Source: Streptomyces armeniacus | Lineage (GTDB): Bacteria > Actinomycetota > Actinomycetes > Streptomycetales > Streptomycetaceae | Assembly (NCBI RefSeq): GCF_003355155.1 | Contig: NZ_CP031320.1 | Span: 4,269,367-4,333,366 of the forward strand | Length of the DNA stretch: 64,000 nucleotides | Direction: 5' to 3' | Shown: one piece after another, positions 30,120 through 39,118 of the stretch | Numbering within the stretch: position 1 is the first letter of the stretch | Layout: each line of letters opens with the position of its first letter | The notes under the pieces: generated by a model | Seen by the model: the letters and a program-made list of their open reading frames with translations, nothing else | Database searches by the model: none | Told to the model about the DNA's origin: nothing | Made by a program: the position numbers and the translations under genes

Positions 30120-30734
30120 GTGAAACATTTCAGCGGGCCTCACGACGGTGTCCTCGCGGAGTTGCGACACGCGGTACGCACGCGTCGGCGCAACGAACAG
30201 GCGGTCAGGTCGATCGTCCTGGGCGACCGGGAGCCCCATCCGGAACTGTCCGTGCGGTCGGCGGAGTTGCCCGCCGCCGTACGCGACTACCTGCGGTTCG
30301 GGCGCGCGTTCACGTCCGGCGGTCTTCCGCGTGTCCTCGCCGCGCTGCCCGGGCCGAACGTGCGCAAGCGGGCACGCGGCGGTTCCGGTCCCGCCACGGT
30401 GTTCTGGGCGCGTGACGCGGCCTGGCGGGCCCAGGGGCTCGCCCGGTCGCTCGCCGGCCGGCATCTCTGCCTGCACGAGGCCATCGGGGTCTGCGCCGCG
30501 CTGCGCGGGCTTGGCTTCGCCGTCGACATCGTCATCGGCTATCCCACCGTCGAGTCCGAGCACACCGAGGGTGAGTTGCACGCCTGGCCCGCCATCGGTG
30601 ACGAGCCGGTGATCGAGCGCTCCAGCGGGTTCGAAGCGAGCCACGTGGAACTCATCCGTTATCCGGAACCGGCGGGGGTGGTCACGAGTGCGGGCGCGGT
30701 CACGAGTGCGGATGCGGGCGCGGTATGCCCCTGA
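30120..30734 (+). CDS. lasso peptide B2-type leader protease (transglutaminase-like)
   Basis: The 204-residue protein has the catalytic pattern of lasso B2 cysteine proteases: Cys117 in HLCLHEAIGVCAALRGLG, then VIGYP, His154 in ELHAWPAI and Asp161. This protease cuts the leader from the precursor and hands the core to the cyclase. It is somewhat longer than stand-alone B2 proteins, with an extra N-terminal segment of about 60 residues. The GTG start at 30120 has GGAG 11 bases upstream. Its stop overlaps the cyclase gene by 10 bases, so the two are coupled. In most actinobacterial clusters B2 comes last, but here it directly follows the precursor. Confidence 0.8.
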   Translation: MKHFSGPHDGVLAELRHAVRTRRRNEQAVRSIVLGDREPHPELSVRSAELPAAVRDYLRFGRAFTSGGLPRVLAALPGPNVRKRARGGSGPATVFWARDAAWRAQGLARSLAGRHLCLHEAIGVCAALRGLGFAVDIVIGYPTVESEHTEGELHAWPAIGDEPVIERSSGFEASHVELIRYPEPAGVVTSAGAVTSADAGAVCP

Positions 30735-32611
30735 CCGCGTTCGGCATGTCCGGCAGCATCTCCCTTGCGGGAGCGGACGGAAGGGAGTCCGACTACCGCT
30801 TCTCCGGCACATACGGCACCGACCCCCGCCGAGACCACGACAGCGCTGGAATCGTCCTCATGCAGGGGCCGGTGCACGACGCCGACGTTACGGGGGTGCA
30901 GCCCGATCCGTCGCCGCCCGATACCGCGGCACCGCCCCGTGTGGCGCTCACCGGCTGGGCCGCCGTACCGCGTGACCACAGCGGACCACCGGACCAGCCC
31001 TTCGCCGCGCTGCAGCGCGCGCTGGACGAGCGGGGCCCCGAATCGTTGCGCGCGGTGCCGGGCGACTACGTCGCCGCCCATGTCGCCGCCGACCGCCGCC
31101 GCGTCGTCCTCTGCCGCCCCGCGAACGCCGTCACCCCGCTCTTCTGGCGGGCCGACGGCGACCGCCTGCGGTGGTCGACCGACCCGGTCGACCTGCTGCC
31201 GGCCGCCGGGCCGACGCTGGGCGATGTGGACGTGGACGCGCTTCCGTTCATCATCGCCGGGGTCGGCATGGCCGGTGACCGGTCCTGGTTCCGGGGCGTG
31301 CACCGGCTGGCACCAGGCCACTTGCTGGAGGTGTCCCCCGGGGCCGGCCGCCGGCCCGTCGTCCGCCGCTACGACCAAGTCGCGGCCACCGACGTGCCGT
31401 CCGACCTGGACACCGCGGCCGAGGCGCTGCGGGAGCGTCTCGCGACAGCCTGCTCCCGCCTGGTCGCGGGCGAGCGTACGGCGATGCTGCTGCTCAGCGG
31501 TGGGCTCGACTCGGCCGTCGTGGCGCACGAGACGGCGGACCTGTCCGTACGGGTCACCGGCATGCACTTCACGCTCGACGGCTTCCCCGGGTTCGCGGAG
31601 GACGTCGCCGCCGCCAAGTCGGTCGCGGAGGCCGGCAACGTGCGCTACCTGCCGTTCGATATGACGGAGCACGCCCGGCGCGGCGGCGGCTATCTCGACG
31701 CCGCCGACAGCACGGGGTTCCCCGTCACACAGGTGCCGCTGCCGGGGCTTCCCGCCGCGGCGGAGCACGCGGAGGGCATCGGGGCGCGGATGCTCCTCTC
31801 CGGCCTGTACGCGGACCAGGTGTTCTCCGCCGACCACAGCACCGCCGTCTTCGCGGCCCGCGGCCTCGGGGCGCTGAACCCCACCGTCGCGGGCGAACCC
31901 GTATGGCAGTTGCTGTCGCGCGCGGCGGGTGCCTCGTTCGGCGGCGGTGAGAAGCGCCGGTTCGCGGTGCTGCGGTATCTCGCCGGGCGGGCGAGCGGGC
32001 GCGGCGACGCGCTGCTGTCCACATTCGGCGAACTGCCGCCCGCGCCCTGGCTGTCCGCGGACGCCGCCGACGCGTTCCAGCGGGCGGCGCGCGACAACGC
32101 CGAGCGCTCGCTGGCGGCCGTCCGCGGCGACGACGGGCGCCGCGACTTCCTCGCCCGCTACTCCCTGCAGGAATCCCTGAACGCCGTTACCACGCAGGCC
32201 GGCTGGATCAACCACTGCATGCCGCGCCGCTGCATGCTCACCACACCCTTCCTGGACCGGGACGTGATCGAGTTCGTGCTGAGCCTGCCGAGCCGGCACC
32301 GTACGGGCGTCGCGTACGGGCGCCGGCTCGACAAGCTGGTGCTGCGCCTGGCGTACGGGCGCCGGGCCGGGCTGCTTGACACGGGACTGCGGATGCATCA
32401 GGCCCGCATCGACGCGGTGCCTGCCGTCTACACGCATCAGAACTTCGAGCGGATCCGGGAACTCCTGAGCCCCGACGCGCTGCTGTGCCGGCTCGGCATC
32501 GTCGACAAGACCTATCCGGAGCGGCTGAACCGTACGACTGCCCACCGCGACGGTGAGCACTTCGTACGGCTCGCCGTCATCGAGAAGTGGCTGCGGAGGC
32601 TGCCGGAATGA
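30725..32611 (+). CDS. lasso peptide macrolactam synthetase (asparagine synthetase-like, C)
   Basis: The 628-residue protein is an asparagine synthetase B homologue. It has an N-terminal glutaminase-like domain lacking the catalytic N-terminal cysteine, and a synthetase domain with the ATP-binding LLLSGGLDSAVV (SGGLDS at residues 258-263). In lasso pathways this enzyme adenylates the Asp or Glu side chain and closes the ring onto residue 1. Its size and fold fit that role better than true asparagine synthetase, and its neighbours are the protease and the PqqD-like protein. The start at 30725 overlaps B2; ATG 30746 is an alternative. Its stop overlaps the B1 start as ATGA. Confidence 0.85.
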   Translation: MPLTAFGMSGSISLAGADGRESDYRFSGTYGTDPRRDHDSAGIVLMQGPVHDADVTGVQPDPSPPDTAAPPRVALTGWAAVPRDHSGPPDQPFAALQRALDERGPESLRAVPGDYVAAHVAADRRRVVLCRPANAVTPLFWRADGDRLRWSTDPVDLLPAAGPTLGDVDVDALPFIIAGVGMAGDRSWFRGVHRLAPGHLLEVSPGAGRRPVVRRYDQVAATDVPSDLDTAAEALRERLATACSRLVAGERTAMLLLSGGLDSAVVAHETADLSVRVTGMHFTLDGFPGFAEDVAAAKSVAEAGNVRYLPFDMTEHARRGGGYLDAADSTGFPVTQVPLPGLPAAAEHAEGIGARMLLSGLYADQVFSADHSTAVFAARGLGALNPTVAGEPVWQLLSRAAGASFGGGEKRRFAVLRYLAGRASGRGDALLSTFGELPPAPWLSADAADAFQRAARDNAERSLAAVRGDDGRRDFLARYSLQESLNAVTTQAGWINHCMPRRCMLTTPFLDRDVIEFVLSLPSRHRTGVAYGRRLDKLVLRLAYGRRAGLLDTGLRMHQARIDAVPAVYTHQNFERIRELLSPDALLCRLGIVDKTYPERLNRTTAHRDGEHFVRLAVIEKWLRRLPE

Positions 32612-32892
32612 GCGAGACACGGGGTGTGCGGGAGCCACGGGACCGGGAACTGCGGCTGGCCGGGCACGTGCGATTCCGGGAACTGCCGTTCTGCGGAGTG
32701 CTGCTGGACACCGAGAAGTCGCAGGTGCACCGGCTCTCCCCGCGCGCCGCGCGGGTGCTGCGCGAGCGCTTGTACGGCGCGGGCAGCACCGGCCCGTACG
32801 CGTCCCTGATCACGGACGAGCCCGCCGACGAGCGGACCGCGGAGGCCATCGTCACGGCGCTCGAACGGGCGGGCTTCGTCCACCGGGCGTGA
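32608..32892 (+). CDS. lasso peptide B1 / PqqD-like leader-binding protein
   Basis: The 94-residue protein has the PqqD-type RiPP recognition fold pattern: LRLAGHVRFRELPFCGVLLDTEKSQVHRLSPRAARVLRERL, then a C-terminal helix (ERTAEAIVTALERAGFV). Such proteins hold the precursor leader and present it to the protease. ATG 32608 overlaps the cyclase stop (ATGA). It is the last gene of the cluster. Since the precursor lacks the usual YxxP motif, this protein may recognise a different leader feature. Confidence 0.8.
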   Translation: MSETRGVREPRDRELRLAGHVRFRELPFCGVLLDTEKSQVHRLSPRAARVLRERLYGAGSTGPYASLITDEPADERTAEAIVTALERAGFVHRA

Positions 32893-32950
32893 GCCGGCTC
32901 CGTCCACCAGATGTGGGCCGGCGCGCGCGGGCCGGCGCGCGCCGGCTCAC
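32889..32950. terminator. bidirectional terminator between lasso cluster and PucR fragment
   Basis: GTGAGCCGGC (32889-32898) and GCCGGCTCAC (32941-32950) are inverted, with further GCCGGCGCGC repeats between them. The structure includes the stop codons of both convergent genes. Confidence 0.5.
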
Positions 32951-33607
32951 GGCGGCCAGCTGTGGGTGAGGCGGGCCGCCTTCAGGGACATGTGGAGGAG
33001 CAGGCGGTCGGCGCCGTCGTGGATGTCGAGGCCCGTGAGCTGCTCGACACGGGACAGCCGGTAGTAGAGCGTCTGCCGGTGGATGCCCAACTCCGCGGCC
33101 GTACGCCCCGCCTGGCCCGCGCGGTCGAGGAACACCTCGGCGGTGCCCGCAAGTTCACGGTGCGCGGGCTCCAGCAGGCGGCGGACGGCCGGGTCGGGTG
33201 CCGCCGCGCCGTCCCGTACGGGTGCCTCCGCGGCGTCGCCGCCGGGCGGCGGGGCGGTCAGGCCGGTCAGGGACGTGAGGCCGGTCAGCAGCCGGTACGG
33301 TCCGACGGCCGCCCACTCGGCGACCGGACCGTACCGCGGCTCCGCCGCGGCGGCGTACGCCGAGGCCAGCGCCTCGTGCCAGGCCGCGGGCAGTCCGTCC
33401 AGGCCGCGCGCCGGCGCGCTGATCCCCGCGCGGGCGCCCCCGCTCCCGCCCGCACCCACGCCCCCGCCGGTACGCGCGCCCGCCCCCGCGGGCCCCTCGT
33501 CCGGTGCGTGCAGCAGCCGGTCCGCGGCCGTACGGGCGGGCCCGAGGTTGTCGCCCGCCCGCAGCCGTACGAGCGCAGCCAGCGCCGGCCGCCGCCCCCG
33601 CGCCGCG
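32947..33607 (-). pseudogene. PucR/CdaR-type regulator truncated at its 5' end
   Basis: The C-terminal part codes for the PucR helix-turn-helix: [30 protein letters not shown] near the end. Upstream reading stays open and coding-like without an ATG (for example [17 protein letters not shown] and [11 protein letters not shown]) as far as about 33607. There it joins abruptly to the start of a transposase gene on the same strand. The first half of a normal PucR protein is missing. An internal GTG at 33459 could only give a 170-residue fragment. An IS insertion followed by deletion explains the structure. Confidence 0.7.
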
Positions 33608-33670
33608 GCCCACGTGGTCGTCGATGAACACGTACAGTGCCGCCAGAAGGGCGTCCAGGTTTGTCTTCAC
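33608..33670 (-). mobile_element. transposase N-terminal fragment (IS remnant)
   Basis: GTG 33670 begins [20 protein letters not shown], a typical first 20 residues of a DDE transposase of the type common in Streptomyces (IS4 or IS982-like). After DDHV the sequence turns into the PucR-type gene in another frame. Only the 5' end of the IS remains. Confidence 0.6.
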
Positions 33671-33732
33671 ACACTGACCAACGGGCGCCCTTCGCCATGG
33701 TCGCGACCAGCACCGACATCGGACTCATTCAT

Positions 33733-34056
33733 CTAGGCGGGTTCGACCGATTCACGCACCCACTGAAGGCACCTCTCCGCTCCCGCCGCGATCGGCACGG
33801 CGGACAGCTCGGGGTTGTCCCACGGATGATGCTCAAGCAGATGCTCCTCCAGGGCCGGGTACCGCGTGAGGCTGGTCTTCAGGAGAAGCTGCCACTCCTC
33901 GCTCTCGCCGAACTCGCCCAGATGCCAGAAGACCGAGGTGACAGGCCCGATGATCTGAGCTCCGGCGGCGAGGCGATCACGTACAGCGGACCGTGCCAAC
34001 TCGACCGCCTGCTGCCGGGTTTCAGTGGCTGTCGACACCTGCACAAAGTCAGTCAT
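33733..34056 (-). CDS. cutA: CutA-family divalent-cation tolerance protein
   Basis: The 107-residue protein has the CutA1 pattern: VSTATETRQQAVELARSAV at the N-terminus, SVFWHLGEFGESEEWQLLLKTSLTRYPALEEHLLEHHPWDNPEL in the centre, and a C-terminal helix with CLQWV. CutA proteins form trimers and are linked by name to copper tolerance, though their biochemical role is unsettled. ATG 34056 starts the conserved fold; longer reading upstream is not homologous. It lies between an IS remnant and a second transposase fragment. Confidence 0.85.
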   Translation of the reverse strand: MTDFVQVSTATETRQQAVELARSAVRDRLAAGAQIIGPVTSVFWHLGEFGESEEWQLLLKTSLTRYPALEEHLLEHHPWDNPELSAVPIAAGAERCLQWVRESVEPA

Positions 34057-34349
34057 GGCGAAGATGCTATTCGGGGGAGCAGAGATCGTCGCCAGCCGGG
34101 CCCTAGTCAGTACCGGTTGGCCCTCACCTCGCCGAGTGGAGGGCCGTCGCCATGCGCGGCCGGTCGTCCCGTCGCACCCTGGCCGCATGGAGCGCGCCCG
34201 CATCGTCGTCTGCCTGCCGTCCCCGACCACGGCCGTCCGTCGAGGACGGCGGGCAGGCCATCGGCGTCGCCCACAAGAGTTGCTGCGCCGGGTCGGCCTC
34301 GACCGGCGCCGTGCGGCTGGACGACCCCGCCCTGATCGAGTGGCGCGGG

Positions 34350-34604
34350 GGTGGGAACGCGATCGAGAGCGTAAACGCCCGTATCCGCAAGGCGGTTCGT
34401 GCCCGCGGCCACTCCCCCTCGGAGGCAGCCGCGCTGAGGTGCATCTACACGGCGTTGATGAGCCTGGACGCGACCGGCACGGGCCGACACCGCTGGACGA
34501 TGCACGGGAAAACACCGCCGAATGCCTTCCAGATCGCCTCCGAAGGCCGCCTGGCCCCCACCAGCCACTGGCACCTCAACAACCAAGATCAGCCGTCAAG
34601 TTGA
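34350..34604 (+). pseudogene. IS256-family transposase, C-terminal remnant
   Basis: The reading NAIESVNARIRKAVRARGH, then AALRCIYTALMSLD and GRHRWTMHGKTPPNAFQIASEGRL is the C-terminal end of IS256-type transposases. The N-terminal two thirds, with the first catalytic aspartates, is missing; sequence before 34350 does not match. A second mobile-element scar within 1 kb of the first. Confidence 0.75.
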
Positions 34605-35032
34605 CACACCCGGTGCCAGGCATTGAGGCGCACATCATCATCTTCCTGCCGCTACGCCGCCGCACGTAGGCCCGAAGCCGCTCCGATGAGCAACTGACCG
34701 TCGTCATCATGCTGGTGTTCGGCGTGCTGGTCGCCCCGACCAGCTCTGGTCAGTGGATTCTGGACACCGACCATGTGCCAGTGACGGCCGTGCGTGTCAG
34801 CGGGGTAACAGCTTTGTCGATCGGTCGGGTGTCCTGGTCTGCCAGGAAGCAGCCGTGAGTCCGGGGCCATGTACGGGCCTGGAGAAAGGCGAACTCGACC
34901 ACGGATGAGACCAGGGGCCCCATGGGGCTGCCTGGTCACAGGCCTTTCATACGTGGCTGAGAGGCGCTCTTTCCGAGCCCTTCTCCGGGTGCCCAGACTG
35001 CTTCGGAGGCGCGGTGGGCGAAGGGGGCTGGG
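34605..35032. other. gap with no recognisable gene
   Basis: About 430 bases of lower-GC, non-coding-looking sequence between the IS256 remnant and the Mrr-like gene. No tRNA, direct repeat or attachment site was seen. TCAAGTTGACA at about 34597-34607 could be part of an IS end. Confidence 0.4.
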
Positions 35033-35737
35033 ATGGCATCTCGAAGGGGACGGCGATCGGTCGCGCGAAGGCGACGGGATACTCGCATCAGGGCGGTGTC
35101 AGTTGCCGGGATCGCGATGGTGCTCGTCCTTGTGCTGCTCTGGTCTGCGGTCTGGCCGTACGTCGTGGGGACTGTTCTGGCCGTTGGCGTCGGTGCGACG
35201 GGCTGGTGGCTGTGGCGTACGGACCGCATGCTGCGCGGCGGTGACCGTCGCTGGCGTCAGGAGGAGGCGGTGCGGGAGGGCCACCGCACTCTGGCTGAAG
35301 TGGACGGGATGAGCGGCACGGAGTTCGAGGATCTGGTGGCCGGCCTGTGCCGTCGCGACGGGTGCACGGAGGTCCGCCGGGTGGGCGGTTCGCACGACAA
35401 CGGCGCCGATGTCGTGGGGCGCCTTCCGGACGGCCGTGCCATGGTCATCCAGTGCAAGCGATATGCACCGAGCAGCACGATCGCGAGCCGCGAGCTCCGT
35501 GACCTACTGGGCGCCAAGGTGCACTTCGGGGCCGAGGTGGCCGTCTTCGCGACGACGACCCGGTTCAGCCGCCCCTCCGAGGCGTTCGCAGTGGAACACG
35601 GCATCCTCGCGGTGCACCGCGACCATCTGGGGCTCTGGAACAACGGCGCCTCCTTGTCGTCGTTGATCAGCGTCAACGGCTCCGGGCAAGGCGACGCCCG
35701 TCATAGAGCGCGCTGGAAACAGGCCTACGGCAAGTGA
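35033..35737 (+). CDS. membrane-anchored Mrr-like restriction endonuclease
   Basis: The 234-residue protein has a basic N-terminus, two membrane segments (residues about 21-62) and a Mrr-type nuclease domain. Visible nuclease residues are Glu97/Glu99 in GTEFEDL, Asp126 in NGADVVG and the QxK motif at Gln140-Lys142 (MVIQCKRY). The family cuts DNA, often modified or foreign DNA. This anchored form is common in Streptomyces, and its target is unknown. A decayed relative lies 200 bases downstream, so duplication or serial insertion is likely. Confidence 0.75.
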   Translation: MASRRGRRSVARRRRDTRIRAVSVAGIAMVLVLVLLWSAVWPYVVGTVLAVGVGATGWWLWRTDRMLRGGDRRWRQEEAVREGHRTLAEVDGMSGTEFEDLVAGLCRRDGCTEVRRVGGSHDNGADVVGRLPDGRAMVIQCKRYAPSSTIASRELRDLLGAKVHFGAEVAVFATTTRFSRPSEAFAVEHGILAVHRDHLGLWNNGASLSSLISVNGSGQGDARHRARWKQAYGK

Positions 35738-35930
35738 GTCCTCCACCCCCCGTATTGAGGCCCGCTGGAGGCGGCTGGACTACCTGTACTTGCGATCGAA
35801 CACCTGCTGTATGCGGACATCCGTAACTTCTCTCGGGGTTGACGACTCGCACCTGCCCTGAGGGGGGTGAACACGCCGTGCTCCAGGGCTGGTTTAGGCA
35901 CCACAGGTCGCTGTTGCCCTAGCGGCTGGA

Positions 35931-36298
35931 CGATCGCGGCCGTGGCCGCGGGAGCACGGTTGTGCGGTCAGACGACCGGGACTTCGAGTACGCCTTACGG
36001 GATCTACTCGTCCGCGATGGCTGGATGGCGCGCAGGGTAGGGCAGCAAGGTGATCAAGCCGCTGACGTCGTCGGGCAGGACGGCCGGGACGCGTAATCGT
36101 CCAGGCCAAACACACCAAGGTGTCGTGGACGAGGTCGGCTCCCACGTGATGTATCAGCTCAAATGAACCGCCGAGCCCGTCCATAGAGCGGACTTCGCAG
36201 TCGTCGTCACTAACGGATCGCAGCTACGGGCTGGCTGTCCGGCAAGCCTCCTCGCATCCGAAGCACAGGGGATCGGTCAACTCAGCCCGGCCGACGTG
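35931..36298 (+). pseudogene. decayed Mrr-like restriction endonuclease
   Basis: One frame reads RDFEYALRDLLVRDGWMARRVGQQGDQAADVVGQDG and stops. Shifting frame gives VIVQAKHTKV, the expected catalytic QxK strand. Another shift gives VDEVGSHVMYQLK, then FAVVVTNGS, which continues the Mrr fold. At least two frameshifts and internal stops are needed, so the gene is dead. The order of motifs matches the intact gene at 35033-35737 but the sequences are clearly different proteins. Confidence 0.6.
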
Positions 36299-36310
36299 CC
36301 GATGACCGCG

Positions 36311-37558
36311 TCACGGGGAACGAGTGGCCCTGTGGCCCTGCGCACCGGCCTCGGGTCCCGCCACCTCGGAGGCCAACCGTGTGCGGTGGGTCGCCGTACG
36401 GGCGAGGACGGGCTGAACGGCCGCCAGAGCGAGGCAGACGCCCGCCATAGTCCCCCACAAGACGGTCGCCCCGGAATGCTGAAGGAGTTGGGTGCCGGTG
36501 ACGGGCGCGGCGATACCGGCGATCCCCCAACTCGTGCCGTAGACGGCCATGTACCGCCCGGTGCCGCCGCCCGGCGCCAGCTCCGCGACGACCGCGTACA
36601 TCCGTCCCACCAGCAGCAGGTCGCCCAGGCTCCATACGAGGGTTGCCGCGAGGAAGGCTCCCAGGGTGTGCGCGAGGGCGTAGCCGGACAGGCCGAGCGC
36701 GAGCAAGGAGTAGCCCGCGGTGAAGGCGACGGGGGCCGAAAGGGCAGCCAGCCGTTTCAGGCGCAGGAGTGGCTGGCCAAGCACGATGACTCCAGCGGAC
36801 GCGGCCAGGAGGAGCCCGGCGTCGGCCGGTTGCAGGTCACGGTGCGCCAGGGACAGCGGAAGCGTGATCATGATCTGGAGGTAGACCAGAGCGAACAGGG
36901 TTCCCGAGGCGAGCAGCGCCAGCAGTGCCCCGTCGCGCCACGGCCTGACCTGCTTGGCCCCCTCCCGGGCGGGGCCCGCAGCGTCCGGCCGGTCTGCGGG
37001 CAGGACGACGGGCACCACGGCCGCGCAGATCAGGCACGTAACGGCGTCGGCCACGAACAGCCAGCGCAGATCCCACCGTCCCAGCCCGGCCGCGATCAGT
37101 CCCGCACCCAGGCCCGCCACCGCCAGGGCGGCGTTGAGCAGGCTGTAGGCGCGTATGCGTTCCCCGGGGCCCACGGCGTCGGCGATCATCGCCTGGCTCG
37201 GCGGCTCGTACAGCTCGAAGACGAGCCCGAGTAGCACCGCGAAGCAGGCGGCCGCCGCCAGACTGTCGGCGGCGGCGATCCCCAACTGCGCCAGGGCGCA
37301 GCCGGACAGACCCACGACCATCGTGCGGCGCCGCCCCAGGGTGTCCGCGAGGCGCCCGCCGGCCAGGCGCGATGGGATCGTCGCGAGTCCGAACGCGGCG
37401 GCGACAAGACCGGCGGTGGCGGCGCTCGCGCCGAACCGCGTGGTGATCAGCACCGCGAGGAAGGGCAGCGAGAACGCCCCGAGGCGGTTGACTGCCCGTG
37501 CCACGATGAGCAGCCATACGGCGCGTGGCAGCCGTGGTCCGGTCGGTGAGAATCGCAT
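36311..37558 (-). CDS. MFS transporter (12 TM)
   Basis: The 415-residue protein has about 12 hydrophobic segments and MFS motif A GGRLADTLGRRRTMVVG between helices 2 and 3. It resembles small-drug or metabolite exporters. ATG 37558 follows a GGGGG stretch on the minus strand; GTG 37576 would add six residues. It is divergent from a CGNR zinc-finger gene at 37621 with a 62-base AT-richer spacer, suggesting the CGNR protein regulates it. Confidence 0.8.
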   Translation of the reverse strand: MRFSPTGPRLPRAVWLLIVARAVNRLGAFSLPFLAVLITTRFGASAATAGLVAAAFGLATIPSRLAGGRLADTLGRRRTMVVGLSGCALAQLGIAAADSLAAAACFAVLLGLVFELYEPPSQAMIADAVGPGERIRAYSLLNAALAVAGLGAGLIAAGLGRWDLRWLFVADAVTCLICAAVVPVVLPADRPDAAGPAREGAKQVRPWRDGALLALLASGTLFALVYLQIMITLPLSLAHRDLQPADAGLLLAASAGVIVLGQPLLRLKRLAALSAPVAFTAGYSLLALGLSGYALAHTLGAFLAATLVWSLGDLLLVGRMYAVVAELAPGGGTGRYMAVYGTSWGIAGIAAPVTGTQLLQHSGATVLWGTMAGVCLALAAVQPVLARTATHRTRLASEVAGPEAGAQGHRATRSP

Positions 37559-37620
37559 GCCAGCCCCCGTTGTCACCGACGAATTTAGTATGGTCAGTGA
37601 TGAAAGCTAGCTTGTGAGGA

Positions 37621-38211
37621 GTGACCGGTCAAGTGTTGTTCGATAGTCACGTGGTGACTCTGCTGGAGGTGACGGTCTCGCTTGTGAACACGTTGACCGA
37701 CGGCAGGCAGCGGGGCAGGCCGTACACGGCGCCGCGCGGCACGGACCTCCCCGGCGCCGTCGCCGCCGCCCTGCCCCCCACGAGCCCTGGCCCCGAGGAA
37801 ATCGACCCCGAGGAGGCCGCTCACCTCGCCGGTACGGCCCGGCAGATGAAGAGCGTTTTCGAAGCCGTCGACGAGGACCGTATTGATGACGCTGCTGCCG
37901 TCATCAACTCCCTGCTGCGCTCCACGGGCGCTCGCCCGCAGCTGGACCGGGTGGCCGACGAGCCCTGGCAGGTCCACTTCCACGGCGCTGACGATTCCCT
38001 CGCCGTGGGCTGGAGCGCCGGATGTGCCACCGCACTCGCCCTCGCCACCGGGAGCGACCTCGCGGGTCGTCTCGGCGTTTGCCGGGCGCCCGAGTGCGAC
38101 CGGGTCTACATCGACAACTCACGCAATGCCGTACGGCAGTTCTGCTCCAGCCCCTGCCAAAGCCGCGTCAAAGCCGCCACCTTCCGCGCACGCAAGGCCG
38201 AACAGCGCTGA
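37621..38211 (+). CDS. CGNR zinc-finger/ABATE-domain regulator
   Basis: The 196-residue protein has an N-terminal ABATE-type domain and a C-terminal treble-clef zinc finger with Cys154, Cys159, Cys175 and Cys179 (GVCRAPECDRVYIDNSRNAVRQFCSSPC) and a basic tail. The CGNR signature is altered to CSSPC but the cysteine spacing is kept. Such proteins are thought to be DNA-binding regulators. GTG 37621 follows GTGAGGA. It is divergent from the MFS gene. Confidence 0.8.
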   Translation: MTGQVLFDSHVVTLLEVTVSLVNTLTDGRQRGRPYTAPRGTDLPGAVAAALPPTSPGPEEIDPEEAAHLAGTARQMKSVFEAVDEDRIDDAAAVINSLLRSTGARPQLDRVADEPWQVHFHGADDSLAVGWSAGCATALALATGSDLAGRLGVCRAPECDRVYIDNSRNAVRQFCSSPCQSRVKAATFRARKAEQR

Positions 38212-38354
38212 GTGACAGCGAATCCCCGCGGCTGTTCCGCCGCGATCGGGCGTGCCCCCAACGCGGCATCGGCAGCGTCCTCAGTGCGCGGTGGATGCGG
38301 GGCCGGCGAGTTTCTCCCTGTCGGTTGGGATGGGCGGATGTGCTCGCCTGACGT

Positions 38355-38381
38355 GCCCGCTCCGCATGCCGCGGAGCGGGC
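38355..38381. terminator. bidirectional hairpin between CGNR gene and merB
   Basis: GCCCGCTCCGC (38355-38365) and GCGGAGCGGGC (38371-38381) make an 11-bp perfect stem with a 5-base loop between two convergent genes. Confidence 0.65.
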
Positions 38382-38397
38382 TCAGTTCCCTGGGTGC

Positions 38398-39039
38398 TCA
38401 GCAGCAGCCTGACGAGGTGTTGCCGGAGAGCATCTGCTCGACGATCGGGCGCCCGATCTCGTAGGCATCGGCGACGGGCACGACCTGGGCGTCGGGATGG
38501 TGGGTGAGCCAGTCCGTGGCGGCGTCGGCGCTGGCGAAGAAGTGGACCTTGTTGCAGAAGGCGGCGCGGACCGAGGTCGGAGCGTCGGGAGCGACCAGGG
38601 AGACAACCGCGGTGGCCGGCTCCACATCGGTGGGCCCATCGGGCGTCACGGTCAGGTGGACCGGTTCTCCGGTGACCGCGCAGGGGGATGCGACCTGGGC
38701 GATGTGGCCGATGACGGCCGGGAAGACCAGGGTGTCCATGGCGCACCAGGCGTAGAGGGTGTGGCTGTCGGTCTGGTAGCGGTGCGGTGTGGGGTTGTGC
38801 GTAAGGCCGTCTCCGATGATGTGGCCAGCGGTGTCGTACTCGGTGTCGGGCATGTCGGCCAGCGCCGCGCGGATCTCCTCGGTGGTGCGGTCGGCTTGGG
38901 CGGCGAGCTGGTCGAGGGTGACGGGTTCACCGGTGGCCAGCAGCCTGAGCAGGGGGCGCAGGAGCCAGAGTTTGACGCCAGGGGCGCGGTTGACCGTGTC
39001 GGAGAAGCGGGTGGCGAGCTCTTCGGTATCGGTGTTCAC
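38398..39039 (-). CDS. merB: alkylmercury (organomercurial) lyase
   Basis: The 213-residue protein matches MerB. The catalytic residues are present as Cys99 and Asp102 (YAWCAMDTLVFP) and Cys162 (RAAFCNKVHFF), offset by three from the R388 plasmid enzyme (C96, D99, C159). It splits the carbon-mercury bond, releasing Hg(II) for MerA. An N-terminal winged-helix-like segment is typical. It ends GCC with a C-terminal Cys pair that could pass mercury on. It lies downstream of the MerR-family and merA genes on the same strand, so the three may be co-transcribed. Confidence 0.92.
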   Translation of the reverse strand: MNTDTEELATRFSDTVNRAPGVKLWLLRPLLRLLATGEPVTLDQLAAQADRTTEEIRAALADMPDTEYDTAGHIIGDGLTHNPTPHRYQTDSHTLYAWCAMDTLVFPAVIGHIAQVASPCAVTGEPVHLTVTPDGPTDVEPATAVVSLVAPDAPTSVRAAFCNKVHFFASADAATDWLTHHPDAQVVPVADAYEIGRPIVEQMLSGNTSSGCC

Positions 39040-39118
39040 GGTGGTACTTCCCTTCCCTCCGGGTGGCTGGGTCCGATGCCGCCGACCGTAGGGTCTGCCC
39101 CCGGGGTGAGGGTCAAGG

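Noticed and set aside
30725..32611. True asparagine synthetase
   Set aside because: No N-terminal catalytic Cys2 is present and the flanking genes are lasso-type protease and PqqD-like protein.
34605..35032. Attachment site or tRNA beside the IS256 remnant
   Set aside because: No cloverleaf or direct repeat could be found by eye.
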